From Pseudonocardia sp. KRD291 (GTDB taxonomy: Bacteria; Actinomycetota; Actinomycetes; Mycobacteriales; Pseudonocardiaceae): a DNA stretch of 64,000 nucleotides. The notes beneath the pieces are model-generated. The model was not told the origin of the DNA. It ran no database searches and was given only the letters and a program-made list of their open reading frames with translations. Shown here piece after piece: positions 34,096 to 43,391 of the stretch (its first letter is position 1; each line of letters begins with the position of its first letter). The stretch lies in NCBI RefSeq assembly GCF_019263595.1, contig NZ_JADQDD010000001.1, forward strand, positions 62,001 to 126,000, written 5' to 3'. A program made the position numbers and the translations under genes.

Positions 34096-35757
34096 ATGCG
34101 CGACTGGAACGGACTGCTCACCCAGCTCACACCGGAGAAGGCTGCGGAACTCCGGTCGCAGGGGTACTGGGGCGAGCAGCGGCTCTGCCACCAGGTCGAC
34201 AAGGCGGCGTTGCAAACGCCGGACCGGGCAGCCGTCGTGGACCGGGGTGGCTCCACCAGCTACCTGGAGCTGCAACGGCTGAGTCACGTTGTCGCGGCGG
34301 GCCTGGCCGGACTCGGGGTTAGGCCCGGAGACCTCGTGAGCTGGCAGTTGCCCAACCGGCTCGAGGTGGTCGCGTTGATGGTGGCCTGCACGCGCCTCGG
34401 CGCGGTGTTCAACTCGCTGGCGCCGATCTTCCGCGAACGCGAAGTGTCGACGATGCTGGCGCTGGGCGCCCCTAAGGTCGTCGTCACCGTGGAATCCTTT
34501 CGCGACTTCGGCCACGCCAAGATGATGAGCGCGATCGCTCAGGACCTGTCCGAGGTACCCACCGTGGTCGTCATCGAGGGAGCCGGCGGCGACCGCGGCT
34601 GGCCGCAGCTGTTGGCTGACGGGCAAGCCCGGTTCGACGCCGAGGGTCCGGTCGACGCCGGGACCAGCGCCGACGCCGTCGCGCAGCTGGCGTTCACCTC
34701 CGGTACCACGGGTGAGCCCAAGGGAATTCTGCACACCCACAACAGCCTCTACTACGGCGGCCGCATCATCGTCGAGCGGCGCGCGTTGACCACCGACGAC
34801 GTTTACCACATGGCCTCCACCCTCGGGCACCAGACCGGAATCCTGTTCGGCGTCCTGGCCCCGGTCCAGCTCGGAGCGACCGTGGTCCTGCAGGACGTGT
34901 GGGACGCGGGCGATTACCTGGACATGGTCGAGGCGAACGGAATCACCATCACCAGCGGCGCGACCCCCTACCTGCAGGACACCCTGGAGCGCCCCGACTT
35001 CGCGGCCAAGGACACCTCGACGTTGCGGCAGGTCGGATGCTTCGGGTCGGGCTTCCCCAGCCCGCTGGCCCGGCGGGCTGCGCAGATGCTGCCCGGCGTC
35101 GAGTTCTACGGAATCTGGGGGATGACCGAGGTCGGCCTCGCCACCGCGCACTCCCCCGGCGACCCGCCCGAGATCGTGTGCGACACCGACGGCCACGCCG
35201 TATTCCCGATCGAGGTGGCGATCCGCAGCGACGACCTGGCCGAGGAGCTCGGACCCGACGAAGTGGGCGAGATGGTCGTGCGCGGCCCGTCGCGGCACCT
35301 GGGCTTCCTGCAGCCCGGTCTGGCGCCATCGCACTTCCTCGACGGCGACTGGTACCTCACCGGCGACCGGGGCCGGATCCGTTCCGACGGCCGGTTGGTG
35401 ATGACCGCCCGCAGCAAGGACATCATCATCCGAGGCGGCGAGAACGTACCTGTTCTGGAGGTCGAGAACGTCCTGATCGAGCACCCCGACGTCTGGTCCG
35501 CCGCCGTGGTGGCCGTGCCCGACGAGCGACTCGGCGAGAAGGCCTGCGCCTGCCTCGTCCTGCGCGACGGCGCCTCGTTCGACGTGGCCGAGCTGCGCCG
35601 CTGGCTGGCGGAGAAGAAGGTCACCCGACAGTTCTGGCCCGAGTACGTGCAGGTCTACCCGGAGTTCCCGGTCACACCGAGCGGAAAGATCAAGAAATTC
35701 GCCCTGCGCGAGCAGGTGGCGACAATCGCCTCCAGACCCATCGACGAAGGAGCGTGA
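34096..35757 (+). CDS. AMP-forming acyl-CoA ligase (cyclohexanecarboxylate-CoA ligase-like)
   Basis: A 553-residue ANL-superfamily enzyme. Core motifs are TSGTTGEPKG (ATP loop), GIWGMTE, WYLTGDRG and the C-terminal lysine in TPSGKIKKF. The opening (LTPEKAAELRSQGYWG) and overall layout resemble ligases for alicyclic acids such as cyclohexane-1-carboxylate. It would activate the carboxylic acid left after BVMO and lactonase steps. Between an ECH and a thiolase-like gene. Confidence 0.88.
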   Translation: MRDWNGLLTQLTPEKAAELRSQGYWGEQRLCHQVDKAALQTPDRAAVVDRGGSTSYLELQRLSHVVAAGLAGLGVRPGDLVSWQLPNRLEVVALMVACTRLGAVFNSLAPIFREREVSTMLALGAPKVVVTVESFRDFGHAKMMSAIAQDLSEVPTVVVIEGAGGDRGWPQLLADGQARFDAEGPVDAGTSADAVAQLAFTSGTTGEPKGILHTHNSLYYGGRIIVERRALTTDDVYHMASTLGHQTGILFGVLAPVQLGATVVLQDVWDAGDYLDMVEANGITITSGATPYLQDTLERPDFAAKDTSTLRQVGCFGSGFPSPLARRAAQMLPGVEFYGIWGMTEVGLATAHSPGDPPEIVCDTDGHAVFPIEVAIRSDDLAEELGPDEVGEMVVRGPSRHLGFLQPGLAPSHFLDGDWYLTGDRGRIRSDGRLVMTARSKDIIIRGGENVPVLEVENVLIEHPDVWSAAVVAVPDERLGEKACACLVLRDGASFDVAELRRWLAEKKVTRQFWPEYVQVYPEFPVTPSGKIKKFALREQVATIASRPIDEGA

Positions 35758-35761
35758 CGGG

Positions 35762-36925
35762 TTGACCGTCAGTCCACTGCGGGACGCGATCGCCATCGTC
35801 GGCGTCGGGGAGTCCGTCTACTCGCGCCGGTCCGCGGTGCCGGTGCCGACGCTGATGGTCCAGGCGGTGCGCGACGCCATCGCTGACGCCGGCATCGACA
35901 TCGACGAGGTGGATGGAATCGTCTCCGACGCCGCGGTCGCCCCCCACCTCCTCCCCGCAGACGAGCTCGCTGCCAACCTCGGGCTGAGCGACCGGGTCTT
36001 CACCGCGCAGATGTCGGTAGGCGGCGCGGGAAGCGTCGGGGCGCCCCTTCTCGCGGCCCAGGCGATCGCGACCGGTGCGGCGAAGACCGTGGTGTGCTAT
36101 TTCGGCGTCGACTGGGGCTCGGCACCCGGCGGTCCGTACCGGTTCCACGGCACCGACCCGTACAAGGCCAGCCTCGAGATGCCGTTCGGCTTCTACGGGC
36201 AGCCGGTCTACTTCGCCGCCGTGGCGCGCCGTTACATGCACCGCTACGGGCTCACCCCCGAGGATCTCGCCGACGTCGCGATCTCCACCCGCGCCTGGGC
36301 GGCGCTGCACCCGGGGGCGATGAAGCGCACGCCGATCACCCGCGCGGACCACCGGTCCTCGCCCATGATCGCCGACCCCCTGCGGGTGCTGGACTGCTGC
36401 CTCCTCACCGACGGCGCCGCCGCCTTCGTGATGACCTCGACCGCGCGCGCGCGCGACTGCCGGCACCGTCCGGTCTCGGTGGCGGGCGTGTCGTTCAGCG
36501 GGGCGGCCATGTCCGGGCACTCCTACCTGGCCCAGCACGAGGACTATCTGTCCACGCCGGCCCAGGTGACCGGCCCGCGCGCGCTGGGGATGGCCGGGGT
36601 CGGTCCGGAGGACGTCGACTTCGCCGAGATCTACGACTGCTTCACCATCAGCTGCCTGCTGCAGGCGGAGGACCTCGGCTTCGCGCCCAAGGGCGCCGGC
36701 GCCACCCTGTTCGCCGACGGACACGCCGCGCCGGGGGGATCGCTGCCCATCAACACGCACGGGGGCCTGCTGTCGCACGCCTACGTGCTGGGGATCAACC
36801 ACGTCGTCGAGGCGGTGGCGCAGCTGCGCGGGGGCTGCGGCGACCGGCAGGTGCCCGCCGCCGAGGTCGGACTCGTGTCGGGGTATGCGGCCTGGGAACA
36901 CGCGAGCCTGGTGCTGACCGCATGA
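35762..36925 (+). CDS. Thiolase-like / SCP-x-type acetyl-CoA acetyltransferase family protein
   Basis: A 387-residue thiolase-superfamily protein of the lipid-transfer or Ltp2-like type. It opens IAIVGVGESVYSRRS; the usual first catalytic cysteine position is replaced (TAQMSVGGAGSVGAPL lacks Cys), and the end has the GGLLSHAYVLGINH motif with a histidine. Such proteins in steroid degradation pair with DUF35 proteins and act as aldolases. The start is a TTG at 35762 with GAAGGAG upstream. The following DUF35 gene overlaps by four bases, the typical pairing. Confidence 0.85.
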   Translation: MTVSPLRDAIAIVGVGESVYSRRSAVPVPTLMVQAVRDAIADAGIDIDEVDGIVSDAAVAPHLLPADELAANLGLSDRVFTAQMSVGGAGSVGAPLLAAQAIATGAAKTVVCYFGVDWGSAPGGPYRFHGTDPYKASLEMPFGFYGQPVYFAAVARRYMHRYGLTPEDLADVAISTRAWAALHPGAMKRTPITRADHRSSPMIADPLRVLDCCLLTDGAAAFVMTSTARARDCRHRPVSVAGVSFSGAAMSGHSYLAQHEDYLSTPAQVTGPRALGMAGVGPEDVDFAEIYDCFTISCLLQAEDLGFAPKGAGATLFADGHAAPGGSLPINTHGGLLSHAYVLGINHVVEAVAQLRGGCGDRQVPAAEVGLVSGYAAWEHASLVLTA

Positions 36926-37353
36926 GCGCCATCACCGTGCCGAACTCCGGACCTTGGGTCCCCGACATCACGTGGCCGGTCCTCGAGGAGTTCTGGGCCG
37001 CCGCCCGCGAGGGGCGTCTGGTCTTCCCGCGCTGCACGGCGTGCGGCCGGTACCAGTGGTATCCACAGGCGATGTGCCCGGACTGCCGGGCGATGGCCTT
37101 CGAGTGGGACGACGTCCGCCCAGAGGGCTACGTGTTCAGCCACACGACGCTGCGGCGCAGCTTCGTCCCCGGTGAGGACGGCGAGCAGGCCCGGCACATC
37201 GTGCTGGTCAAGTTCGTGCACGTGCCGGGCGTCACCCTGGTCACGAACGTGCGCGGAGACATGGCGCCCCGGGTCGACCTGCGGGCGCGGATCATCTTCG
37301 ACCAGGTGGCGCCCGGGGTGTGGCTGCCGGTCAGCGAGCTGTCCGAGGACTGA
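36922..37353 (+). CDS. DUF35 OB-fold zinc-ribbon protein, thiolase partner
   Basis: A 143-residue Zn-ribbon/OB-fold protein. The ribbon is CTACGRYQWYPQAMCPDC (two C-x2-C pairs), followed by an OB-fold (GYVFSHTTLRRSF ... HIVLVKFVHVPGVTLVTNV). DUF35 proteins form a complex with thiolase-like or hydratase partners (as in Ltp2 aldolase or ChsH2). It overlaps the thiolase-like stop by ATGA, so the two are translationally coupled. Convergent with the LLM gene, nine bases apart. Confidence 0.9.
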   Translation: MSAITVPNSGPWVPDITWPVLEEFWAAAREGRLVFPRCTACGRYQWYPQAMCPDCRAMAFEWDDVRPEGYVFSHTTLRRSFVPGEDGEQARHIVLVKFVHVPGVTLVTNVRGDMAPRVDLRARIIFDQVAPGVWLPVSELSED

Positions 37354-37361
37354 TCGCCAGG

Positions 37362-38300
37362 TCAGATCATCGCGCCGAGCCGGTCCCGTACGCCGGCGAG
37401 TCGCTCATACTGGCCCAGCACATCGACCGCGGTCGGCATCATCACGAACGCCTCGGCTCCGGCCTCGCGGTACCGGGCCAGCTCGTCAGCCACGCGGTCC
37501 TCGCCACCGATCACACACCACCGCTCGATGGCCTCGACGGGCATGCCGTACTGGCCGGCGACAAACCGCTCCAGCTCGCGGCGACCGGTCTCGGCATCGT
37601 CGGTGACGTGTACGAACACCAGCATCACGGTGGTGCAGACCGGCCGGCCGAACTCCTCCGCCTGGGCCCGCAGATCGGCGACCGCCCGGCGCACCCGCTC
37701 AGGTTCGAGCCACACCGCGATCCAGCCCTCGGCGAATCGGGCGGCGCGGCGCACCGCGTGTGCGGACCGGCCGCCGACCACCAGCGGAGGTCGCGAGGAC
37801 GGCACCGGTTCCAGCTTCGGCGAGCGCACCGGCAACAGCGGGCCGGGATGGTCCACGGCCTCGCCGCGCAGCAGCGCATCGACAACGCCGATGGCCTCCT
37901 CGAGCCGGCGACCCCGCTGGGCCACAGGGTAGCCGGCGGCCTCGAACTCGGCCGGGTTCTCACCGCCCACGCCGACACCGACTATCAGGCGGTCCGGCGC
38001 GAGCGCGGCGACCGTGCCGAGCTGCTTGGCGGTCCACACCGGGTTGCGCATCGGCAGCAGCAGCACCCCGGTGCCCAGGACCAGCCGCTCCGTGACCGCG
38101 GCGACAGCTGCCAGCGCTCCGCACGGTTCCAGGACCGGTGGGTGGAAGCTCAGGTGGTCACCGACCCAGCCCGAGTCGAACCCGAGATCCTCCGCCAGCC
38201 GCGCGGCGGCCAGCAGCGGCGGTGCGCCCAGACGCAGCGGGTCGAAGTTCGGCAGCATCACTCCGAACCCGGACGCCCGTACCGCCAGCGGTGTACTCAC
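37362..38300 (-). CDS. LLM-class, probably F420-dependent, oxidoreductase
   Basis: A 312-residue luciferase-like TIM barrel. It has the LAEDLGFDSGWVGDH, LGTGVLLLP, RLIVGVGVG and VVGGRS segments of F420-dependent or flavin-dependent LLM enzymes. The GTG at 38300 overlaps the CoA-ligase stop (GTGA). Members reduce enones or oxidise alcohols with F420, or hydroxylate. As the last gene of the Rieske-BVMO operon, it may reduce a ring double bond or a ketone. Confidence 0.87.
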   Translation of the reverse strand: MSTPLAVRASGFGVMLPNFDPLRLGAPPLLAAARLAEDLGFDSGWVGDHLSFHPPVLEPCGALAAVAAVTERLVLGTGVLLLPMRNPVWTAKQLGTVAALAPDRLIVGVGVGGENPAEFEAAGYPVAQRGRRLEEAIGVVDALLRGEAVDHPGPLLPVRSPKLEPVPSSRPPLVVGGRSAHAVRRAARFAEGWIAVWLEPERVRRAVADLRAQAEEFGRPVCTTVMLVFVHVTDDAETGRRELERFVAGQYGMPVEAIERWCVIGGEDRVADELARYREAGAEAFVMMPTAVDVLGQYERLAGVRDRLGAMI

Positions 38301-39847
38301 ACGGTACCGACCTGGCCGAGCTCGCCGTCGTTGATACGCGCGGTGAGCTCCCGCTTGAGGATCTTCCCGACCGGGTTGACCGGGAGTGCGTCGATGAGAT
38401 GATAAGTCTTGGGGATCTCGAACCCGGCGAGCCTGCCGCGGCAGAACGCGGTGAGCTCCCTCGGATCCACTGCCGTCCCCTCGGCCGGCACGACGCAGGC
38501 GCACACCCGCTCGCCCCACTTCTCGTCGTGCGCACCGACGACCGCCACCTCGCGCACCGCAGGATGCTCGACCAGAACGCTCTCGACGCGCACGGCATAG
38601 ACGTTCTCACCGCCGGTCTTGATCACCTCCTTGCCGCGACCCTCGAAGTAGAAGTACCCGTCCGGGTCGCGGCGCAGTATGTCGCCGGTGTGGAACCACC
38701 CGCCGCGCCATGCACGAGCGGTCTCCTCGGGGTCGGCGTAGTACTCGGGTATCACCGACGCGCCACGCAGCAACAGCTCACCGGGCGTGCCCGGTGGCAC
38801 GTCACGGTCCTCCTCATCCGCCAGGCGCCACTCGAGCCGCGCGTCCAGTCGCCCGACGGACTGGCGGCGTTCGAAGATGTCCTTGCCGCGCAGCAGGCAG
38901 GTCGTGGTGTTCTCGGTCTGGGAGTACAGGTAGAACAGCTCGGTGTCGGGCAGGTACTTCGCGACGACATCGCGGTTGAAGAAGTTTCCGCCGGGGACGA
39001 ACAGCTTCGTGATGCTTGACAGGTCGTAGTCGTCGATGCCGGCCTCGACGAGCCAGTTGAACAGCACCGGCGGCATCAGGAAGACGTAGCTGACCCGCTC
39101 CCGGTCGATGATCGAGAGGAACTCGGTGGGGTCGAACTTGGGGGTGACGATCGTGGATGCCCCGATGATCATGTGCGTCAGGGTGGTGACCAGAATGGAC
39201 GCATGATAGGGCGGCATCGGGTGCAGGCAGATGTCATGCGGCCGGAAGCCGATGTTCCACTGGAACGCGTAGTGGTTCTGCAGCACGGTCGCGTGGGTGT
39301 GCACGGCCAGCTTGGGCAGGCCGGTCGTGCCGCCGGTGGAGAACAGGATCACCGGGTCGTCGTCGCCGACGCCGACAGGGAGCGGCACCCCCGAACCCGA
39401 CGCCACCAGCTCCTCGTAGGCCAGCACGCCTTCCGCGGCTGGCGGTGGCCCGATCTCCACAACCGTCGCGATCCCGGCCAGCCTTCCCGTTGCGCGCATC
39501 GCCGCGACGCGGTCGCGGTGGTCGGGCCCGACCACCAGTACGCGGGCGCCGCACTTGGCGACCAGCGCGTCGACCTCGTCGTCGATGCGGCGGGTGACCA
39601 TCGGCGCCAGGACCGTGCCGGCCTTCGCGCAGGCGAAGAACAGCTCCGGCATCTCCACGCAGTTCTCCAGGACCGCCGCGACCGTGTCGCCGCGCCCGAG
39701 ACCCAGCCCGGCGAAACCACCGGCCAGCCCGGTGGTCCGGTGTTCCAGCTCGGCGTAGGTCAGGGAGCACATGCCGACCGTGATCGCCTTCTTGGCGGGG
39801 AACTCCTGTGCGTGCGAGGTGATGAAACGCCCGAGGTTCATCGTCAT
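38297..39847 (-). CDS. AMP-forming acyl-CoA ligase
   Basis: A 516-residue ANL enzyme. The ATP loop is FSTGGTTGLPK (STGGTTG rather than TSGTTG), YSQTENTT stands in the A5 position, WFHTGDI and a lysine in NPVGKILKRE complete the set. It lies between the second BVMO and the LLM gene with four-base overlaps at both ends. It probably activates the acid formed after ring opening in this operon. Differs from the ligase at 34096, so the pathway may involve two distinct acids. Confidence 0.88.
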   Translation of the reverse strand: MTMNLGRFITSHAQEFPAKKAITVGMCSLTYAELEHRTTGLAGGFAGLGLGRGDTVAAVLENCVEMPELFFACAKAGTVLAPMVTRRIDDEVDALVAKCGARVLVVGPDHRDRVAAMRATGRLAGIATVVEIGPPPAAEGVLAYEELVASGSGVPLPVGVGDDDPVILFSTGGTTGLPKLAVHTHATVLQNHYAFQWNIGFRPHDICLHPMPPYHASILVTTLTHMIIGASTIVTPKFDPTEFLSIIDRERVSYVFLMPPVLFNWLVEAGIDDYDLSSITKLFVPGGNFFNRDVVAKYLPDTELFYLYSQTENTTTCLLRGKDIFERRQSVGRLDARLEWRLADEEDRDVPPGTPGELLLRGASVIPEYYADPEETARAWRGGWFHTGDILRRDPDGYFYFEGRGKEVIKTGGENVYAVRVESVLVEHPAVREVAVVGAHDEKWGERVCACVVPAEGTAVDPRELTAFCRGRLAGFEIPKTYHLIDALPVNPVGKILKRELTARINDGELGQVGTV

Positions 39848-41520
39848 GCCGGGGCACCTTCCGGTCGGCGCCGCACCGGCGCGCTGGGGGTGAGCTCGAA
39901 ACCGTCGTAGCCGCTCGCAGCGACCGCGTCACACGCCGTTCGGTACGCCCCGACACCGGCGACGTAGGGGTACACGACGCGCGGTTTGCCGGGCACGTTG
40001 GCGCCGGTCCACCAGGAGTCCACTGCTCCGAGCAGGGTGTGCGCCGCGACGCGCGCGGCGTGCGCGACCCAACCGTCCTCTGCCTCGACCGTCGGCTCGA
40101 TGAGAGCGTGACCGTTGCGCTGCAGGTGGTCGAGGCACCCGGCGATCCAGTCGACGTGCTGCTCGATGCAGGTGGGCATGTTGGAGAACACCGACGGGCT
40201 GAGCGGGCCGGTGATCGTAAAGAGGTTCGGGAAGCCCGCGGACATCAGCCCCAGGAGGTTGCGGGGTCCGTCGATCCACTTCTGGCGGAGCTCGACACCC
40301 TCCCGTCCGACGATGTTTATCGCCAGCAACGATCCGGTCATGGCGTCGAATCCGGTGGCCAACACGAGCACGTCGAGCGGGTACTCAGCCTCTGTGGTGC
40401 GCAGACCACCTTCCGTCACCTCCACGACGGGGGTTCGGCGCAGGTCGACCAGCGTCACGTCGTCGCGGTTGTAGGTCTCGTAGTAGCGGGTGTCGAGGGC
40501 CGGGCGCCGAGTACCGAAGGGATGGTCACGCGGGGTGAGCGCCTCCGCAGTTGCCGGATCGCGCACCACCTCACCGATCCGGGCGCGCACGAAGTCCGCG
40601 GCCACGTCGTTGGCGGCGCGGTCAGTCAGCACGTCGGCGAATCCGCCGAAGACGAACCGCATCCCCCCGGTGTCCCAGAGGCCGCGATAGAGGTCCTCCC
40701 GCTCCGCCGGTGACACCGATAGTGCCGAGCGAGGGTCGACATCGAACGGGAAGCCGCCCAGGGAACGCCGGCAACGTTCGCGGATCGCGTCGTACTCGGC
40801 CTTAACCGCCGCACTGACCATCGGGTCGGTCGGTGCGTTGCGCGCGGGAACGCTGTAGTTGGGGGTGCGCTGGAAGACGGTCAGGTGCTCGGCCTGCTCG
40901 GCGAGCAGCGGGATCGCCTGCACCCCCGACGAGCCGGTGCCGAGCACCCCGACCCTGTGACCGGCGACGTCCACCGGTTCGTGCGGCCAACGACCGGTGT
41001 GCAGCACCGGGCCGCGGAATCGCCCGACACCGGGCACGGCGGGGACGTTCGGCGTGGACAGACAGCCGACCGCGGAGATCAGGAAGCGGGTACGCACCTG
41101 CTCGCCGGTGTCCGTACGGACCGACCAGCGGGATCCCGCCTCGTCGAACGTCGCCGCCACGACCCAGGTGTCGAACTGGATGTCACGGCGCAGGTCGAAC
41201 CGGTCGGCGACGTGCTCGAGGTAGCGCAGGATCTCCGGCTGCGACGCATACCGTTCGCTCCACTCCCACTCCTGTTGGAGCTCCTCGGAGAAGGAGTACG
41301 AGTAGTAGACGCTCTCGGAGTCGCAGCGGGCACCCGGGTAGCGGTTCCAATACCAGGTGCCACCCACCCCGGCACCCGCCTCGTAGCCCCGAGCGCTGAG
41401 ACCGAGCTGCCGCAGCTTGTGGAGCATGTAGAGCCCGGCGAATCCGGCCCCGACCACGACCGCATCGACGACGTCATCGGCGTCTGTGCGGTCCTCGTCA
41501 GGGCCGCCTATCGGGCTCAC
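39844..41520 (-). CDS. Baeyer-Villiger monooxygenase (second copy, CHMO-like)
   Basis: A 558-residue BVMO with GAGFAG, GVGGTWYWNRYPGARCDSES, fingerprint FRGPVLHTGRW and a second GTGSSG. It differs clearly from the BVMO at 30495, so they are not recent duplicates and may act on different ketones. The GTG start overlaps the preceding gene's stop (GTGA) and its stop overlaps the CoA ligase start (ATGA). It is in one operon with the Rieske oxygenase. Confidence 0.92.
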   Translation of the reverse strand: MSPIGGPDEDRTDADDVVDAVVVGAGFAGLYMLHKLRQLGLSARGYEAGAGVGGTWYWNRYPGARCDSESVYYSYSFSEELQQEWEWSERYASQPEILRYLEHVADRFDLRRDIQFDTWVVAATFDEAGSRWSVRTDTGEQVRTRFLISAVGCLSTPNVPAVPGVGRFRGPVLHTGRWPHEPVDVAGHRVGVLGTGSSGVQAIPLLAEQAEHLTVFQRTPNYSVPARNAPTDPMVSAAVKAEYDAIRERCRRSLGGFPFDVDPRSALSVSPAEREDLYRGLWDTGGMRFVFGGFADVLTDRAANDVAADFVRARIGEVVRDPATAEALTPRDHPFGTRRPALDTRYYETYNRDDVTLVDLRRTPVVEVTEGGLRTTEAEYPLDVLVLATGFDAMTGSLLAINIVGREGVELRQKWIDGPRNLLGLMSAGFPNLFTITGPLSPSVFSNMPTCIEQHVDWIAGCLDHLQRNGHALIEPTVEAEDGWVAHAARVAAHTLLGAVDSWWTGANVPGKPRVVYPYVAGVGAYRTACDAVAASGYDGFELTPSAPVRRRPEGAPA

Positions 41521-42260
41521 CGCCGCCCCGCACCCGTGGCGGCGAAGCGGGGCACGGCGAAGGATGTGCGTCCCGCCTTCCAGAACAACCGCTCGCCGAG
41601 GTGGGCGGCTACCTCACGACGCTGCCGCTCGAGCGGGTCGGCACCGGTCGGTGGCTGCGTGAGATGCTCACTCAGCTGCAGCCAGTAGGTCGCCGGGCCG
41701 AGCCTGGTCACCTCGCGCGCGGGCGTCGACGCCACGACGTCGCCGCCGATCAGATCGACGTAGGCGGGCCCGAGCACCATTCCCCACCAGATTTCCGGAA
41801 GCCAGGCCTGCAGGTTCTGCGGCGTCAGGTAGACGAAGCCGGGTGGCTCGCCGTTCGCTGCGGCTGGGCCGGGCAGGACGTCGACATAGCCGAAGTCGGC
41901 CCCGAACGTCGTCGAGGCCTCCCGCACGAAGCCGACGAGGCCGTCCGGGCCCGCTACTGCGTTGTTGCACTCGAGCGTGATCGTGGCATGAGTGTCGGTG
42001 GGGTAGAACATCGGATGCACCCCTCCCCTGACCCGCATGGGCGAAGGTGAGTCCCAGAAGATCTCCCCCGAGGACTCGGCATGCGCGGAGCGCAGCGCCC
42101 GCGCGGAGCCGCCGCCGTCCCCGCGCGGTCCGGGGACCGCACCGGGAGCGTGTCGCGCGAGGATCGAGAACAGCCGGGCCAGCGTGCCGGGTCCGGTGAG
42201 CGGGTCCCGGGTGAAGACCTGGGCCACGTGGGTTGCCGTGCCCATATCAATGACCGTCAC
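41517..42260 (-). CDS. Unrecognised protein in the Rieske-BVMO operon
   Basis: A 247-residue protein I do not recognise. It starts at GTG 42260 or ATG 42245 (no good ribosome binding site). No signal or membrane segment is seen. The middle reads GFVREASTTFGADFGYVDVLPG, then PGFVYLTPQNLQAWLPEIWWGMVLGPAYVDLIGG, with several tryptophans, and the end LGERLFWKAGRTSFAVPRF. The WWGMVLGPAYVDLIGG part faintly recalls DUF3396/immunity-type folds, but this is weak. It lies 16 bases after the Rieske gene and overlaps the BVMO, so it is coupled to ring oxidation and may be an accessory or new enzyme. Confidence 0.6.
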   Translation of the reverse strand: MTVIDMGTATHVAQVFTRDPLTGPGTLARLFSILARHAPGAVPGPRGDGGGSARALRSAHAESSGEIFWDSPSPMRVRGGVHPMFYPTDTHATITLECNNAVAGPDGLVGFVREASTTFGADFGYVDVLPGPAAANGEPPGFVYLTPQNLQAWLPEIWWGMVLGPAYVDLIGGDVVASTPAREVTRLGPATYWLQLSEHLTQPPTGADPLERQRREVAAHLGERLFWKAGRTSFAVPRFAATGAGRR

Positions 42261-42276
42261 CGTGGGGTCGTACTGG

Positions 42277-43335
42277 TCACGACCGACCTGTCACGGCCGA
42301 TACCGCGGGAGTCGCCGCCTCGGGATAGAACTGGTCCGCCCACCGCCGGTAAGCCAGGTACGGCTTGGCCTCCTCGGGAGGCAGCGGGGGCCGTGCGACA
42401 TAGGTCATGTGCTCCCACACCACAAGATCCCTGCCGACCTGCCGACGCAGGTGCTCGATGCGCTTGGCCGCACGTTCGGTCGGTACTACGGCGTCGGGCT
42501 CGTGGCGCGGCACGAAGTTGGTCATCCGCAGGTCCGAGACGGTGTCGTCGACGGGCGTGATCGACTGGATCTGGACCGTGTCGTCGATGCCTTCGAAGCG
42601 GAACAGGGCGATGCCTATCCCCCAGCCCTGGATGTCGAGGTGACCGACCTTCCCACCGGAGGGCGTCAACCAGGTGTCGCCCTTGCCGCGTCCCCAGACC
42701 ATCCGCTGCCGGGAGTGCCACAACGGGCCCTCTCCGGAGAACTCGACGATCTCCGGCACATCCGTCGCCTCGTGGACGTACTTCTGATGCGCCGAGTCGG
42801 CGAGATTCTCGCCGAGGAACTGTGGCGCAACCGGGCGGTTGAGCCACTCACCGGTGCAATGCGGATGTACAGGGTAGAAGGTATCGGTGTCATAGCCGGC
42901 AATCAGGGGCAGCTCCCACGTCGGCTCGGCGCCGGTCGCGTCGTACCAGAGCATGACCAAGCCGTTGACCTCGTGGACCGGCCACACGGTCACGCGCTGC
43001 CCGCGGTTAGGCCTGCTGCTGTAGGGGATCTCGGCATTGCGTCCCTCGGCGGTCCACTGCCAGCCGTGGAACGGGCAGACGAGATTGTCGCCGCATACCG
43101 ACCCGCCGTAGCCCATGTGCGCCCCGAGGTGCGGACAGTAGGCATCCATGATCGACAACGTGCCGGACTTACCACGGAAGGCGACGAGATCACGGCTGAA
43201 GTAGCGCAGCGGCATGACCTCGCCAGCCTCGAACTCTGCCGACCAGCCCACGTGGAACCAGCCGGTGGGATGGCTGCGGTAGGGAAAGCCGCGGTTCGAC
43301 GCACTCAGCATCGGCGGTGACGCAGTGTTGACCAC
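42277..43335 (-). CDS. Rieske [2Fe-2S] oxygenase, KshA-like
   Basis: A 352-residue terminal oxygenase. The Rieske cluster is bound by CPHLGAHMG and CPFHGW (C-x-H ... C-x2-H). The mononuclear iron site has the D-x2-H-x4-H pattern in ADSAHQKYVH. It resembles 3-ketosteroid 9-alpha-hydroxylase oxygenases (KshA) that open steroid or terpenoid rings. The GTG at 43335 has GGAGG seven bases before it; a GTG at 43386 would also be in frame. A candidate TetR operator lies 57-77 bases upstream. No reductase (KshB) gene is in the window. Confidence 0.9.
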   Translation of the reverse strand: MVNTASPPMLSASNRGFPYRSHPTGWFHVGWSAEFEAGEVMPLRYFSRDLVAFRGKSGTLSIMDAYCPHLGAHMGYGGSVCGDNLVCPFHGWQWTAEGRNAEIPYSSRPNRGQRVTVWPVHEVNGLVMLWYDATGAEPTWELPLIAGYDTDTFYPVHPHCTGEWLNRPVAPQFLGENLADSAHQKYVHEATDVPEIVEFSGEGPLWHSRQRMVWGRGKGDTWLTPSGGKVGHLDIQGWGIGIALFRFEGIDDTVQIQSITPVDDTVSDLRMTNFVPRHEPDAVVPTERAAKRIEHLRRQVGRDLVVWEHMTYVARPPLPPEEAKPYLAYRRWADQFYPEAATPAVSAVTGRS

Positions 43336-43391
43336 TCGAGAACCTCCATCGATCACGACCGGCCAGCACGCCGGTTTCAATATCACTCGTG

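Noticed and set aside
33907-35796. A 629-codon minus-strand open frame
   Set aside because: Antisense to the CoA ligase at 34096 and low-complexity.
36440-36460. (CG) dinucleotide run
   Set aside because: Codes Ala-Arg repeats within the thiolase-like gene; too short and common in this composition to mean more.
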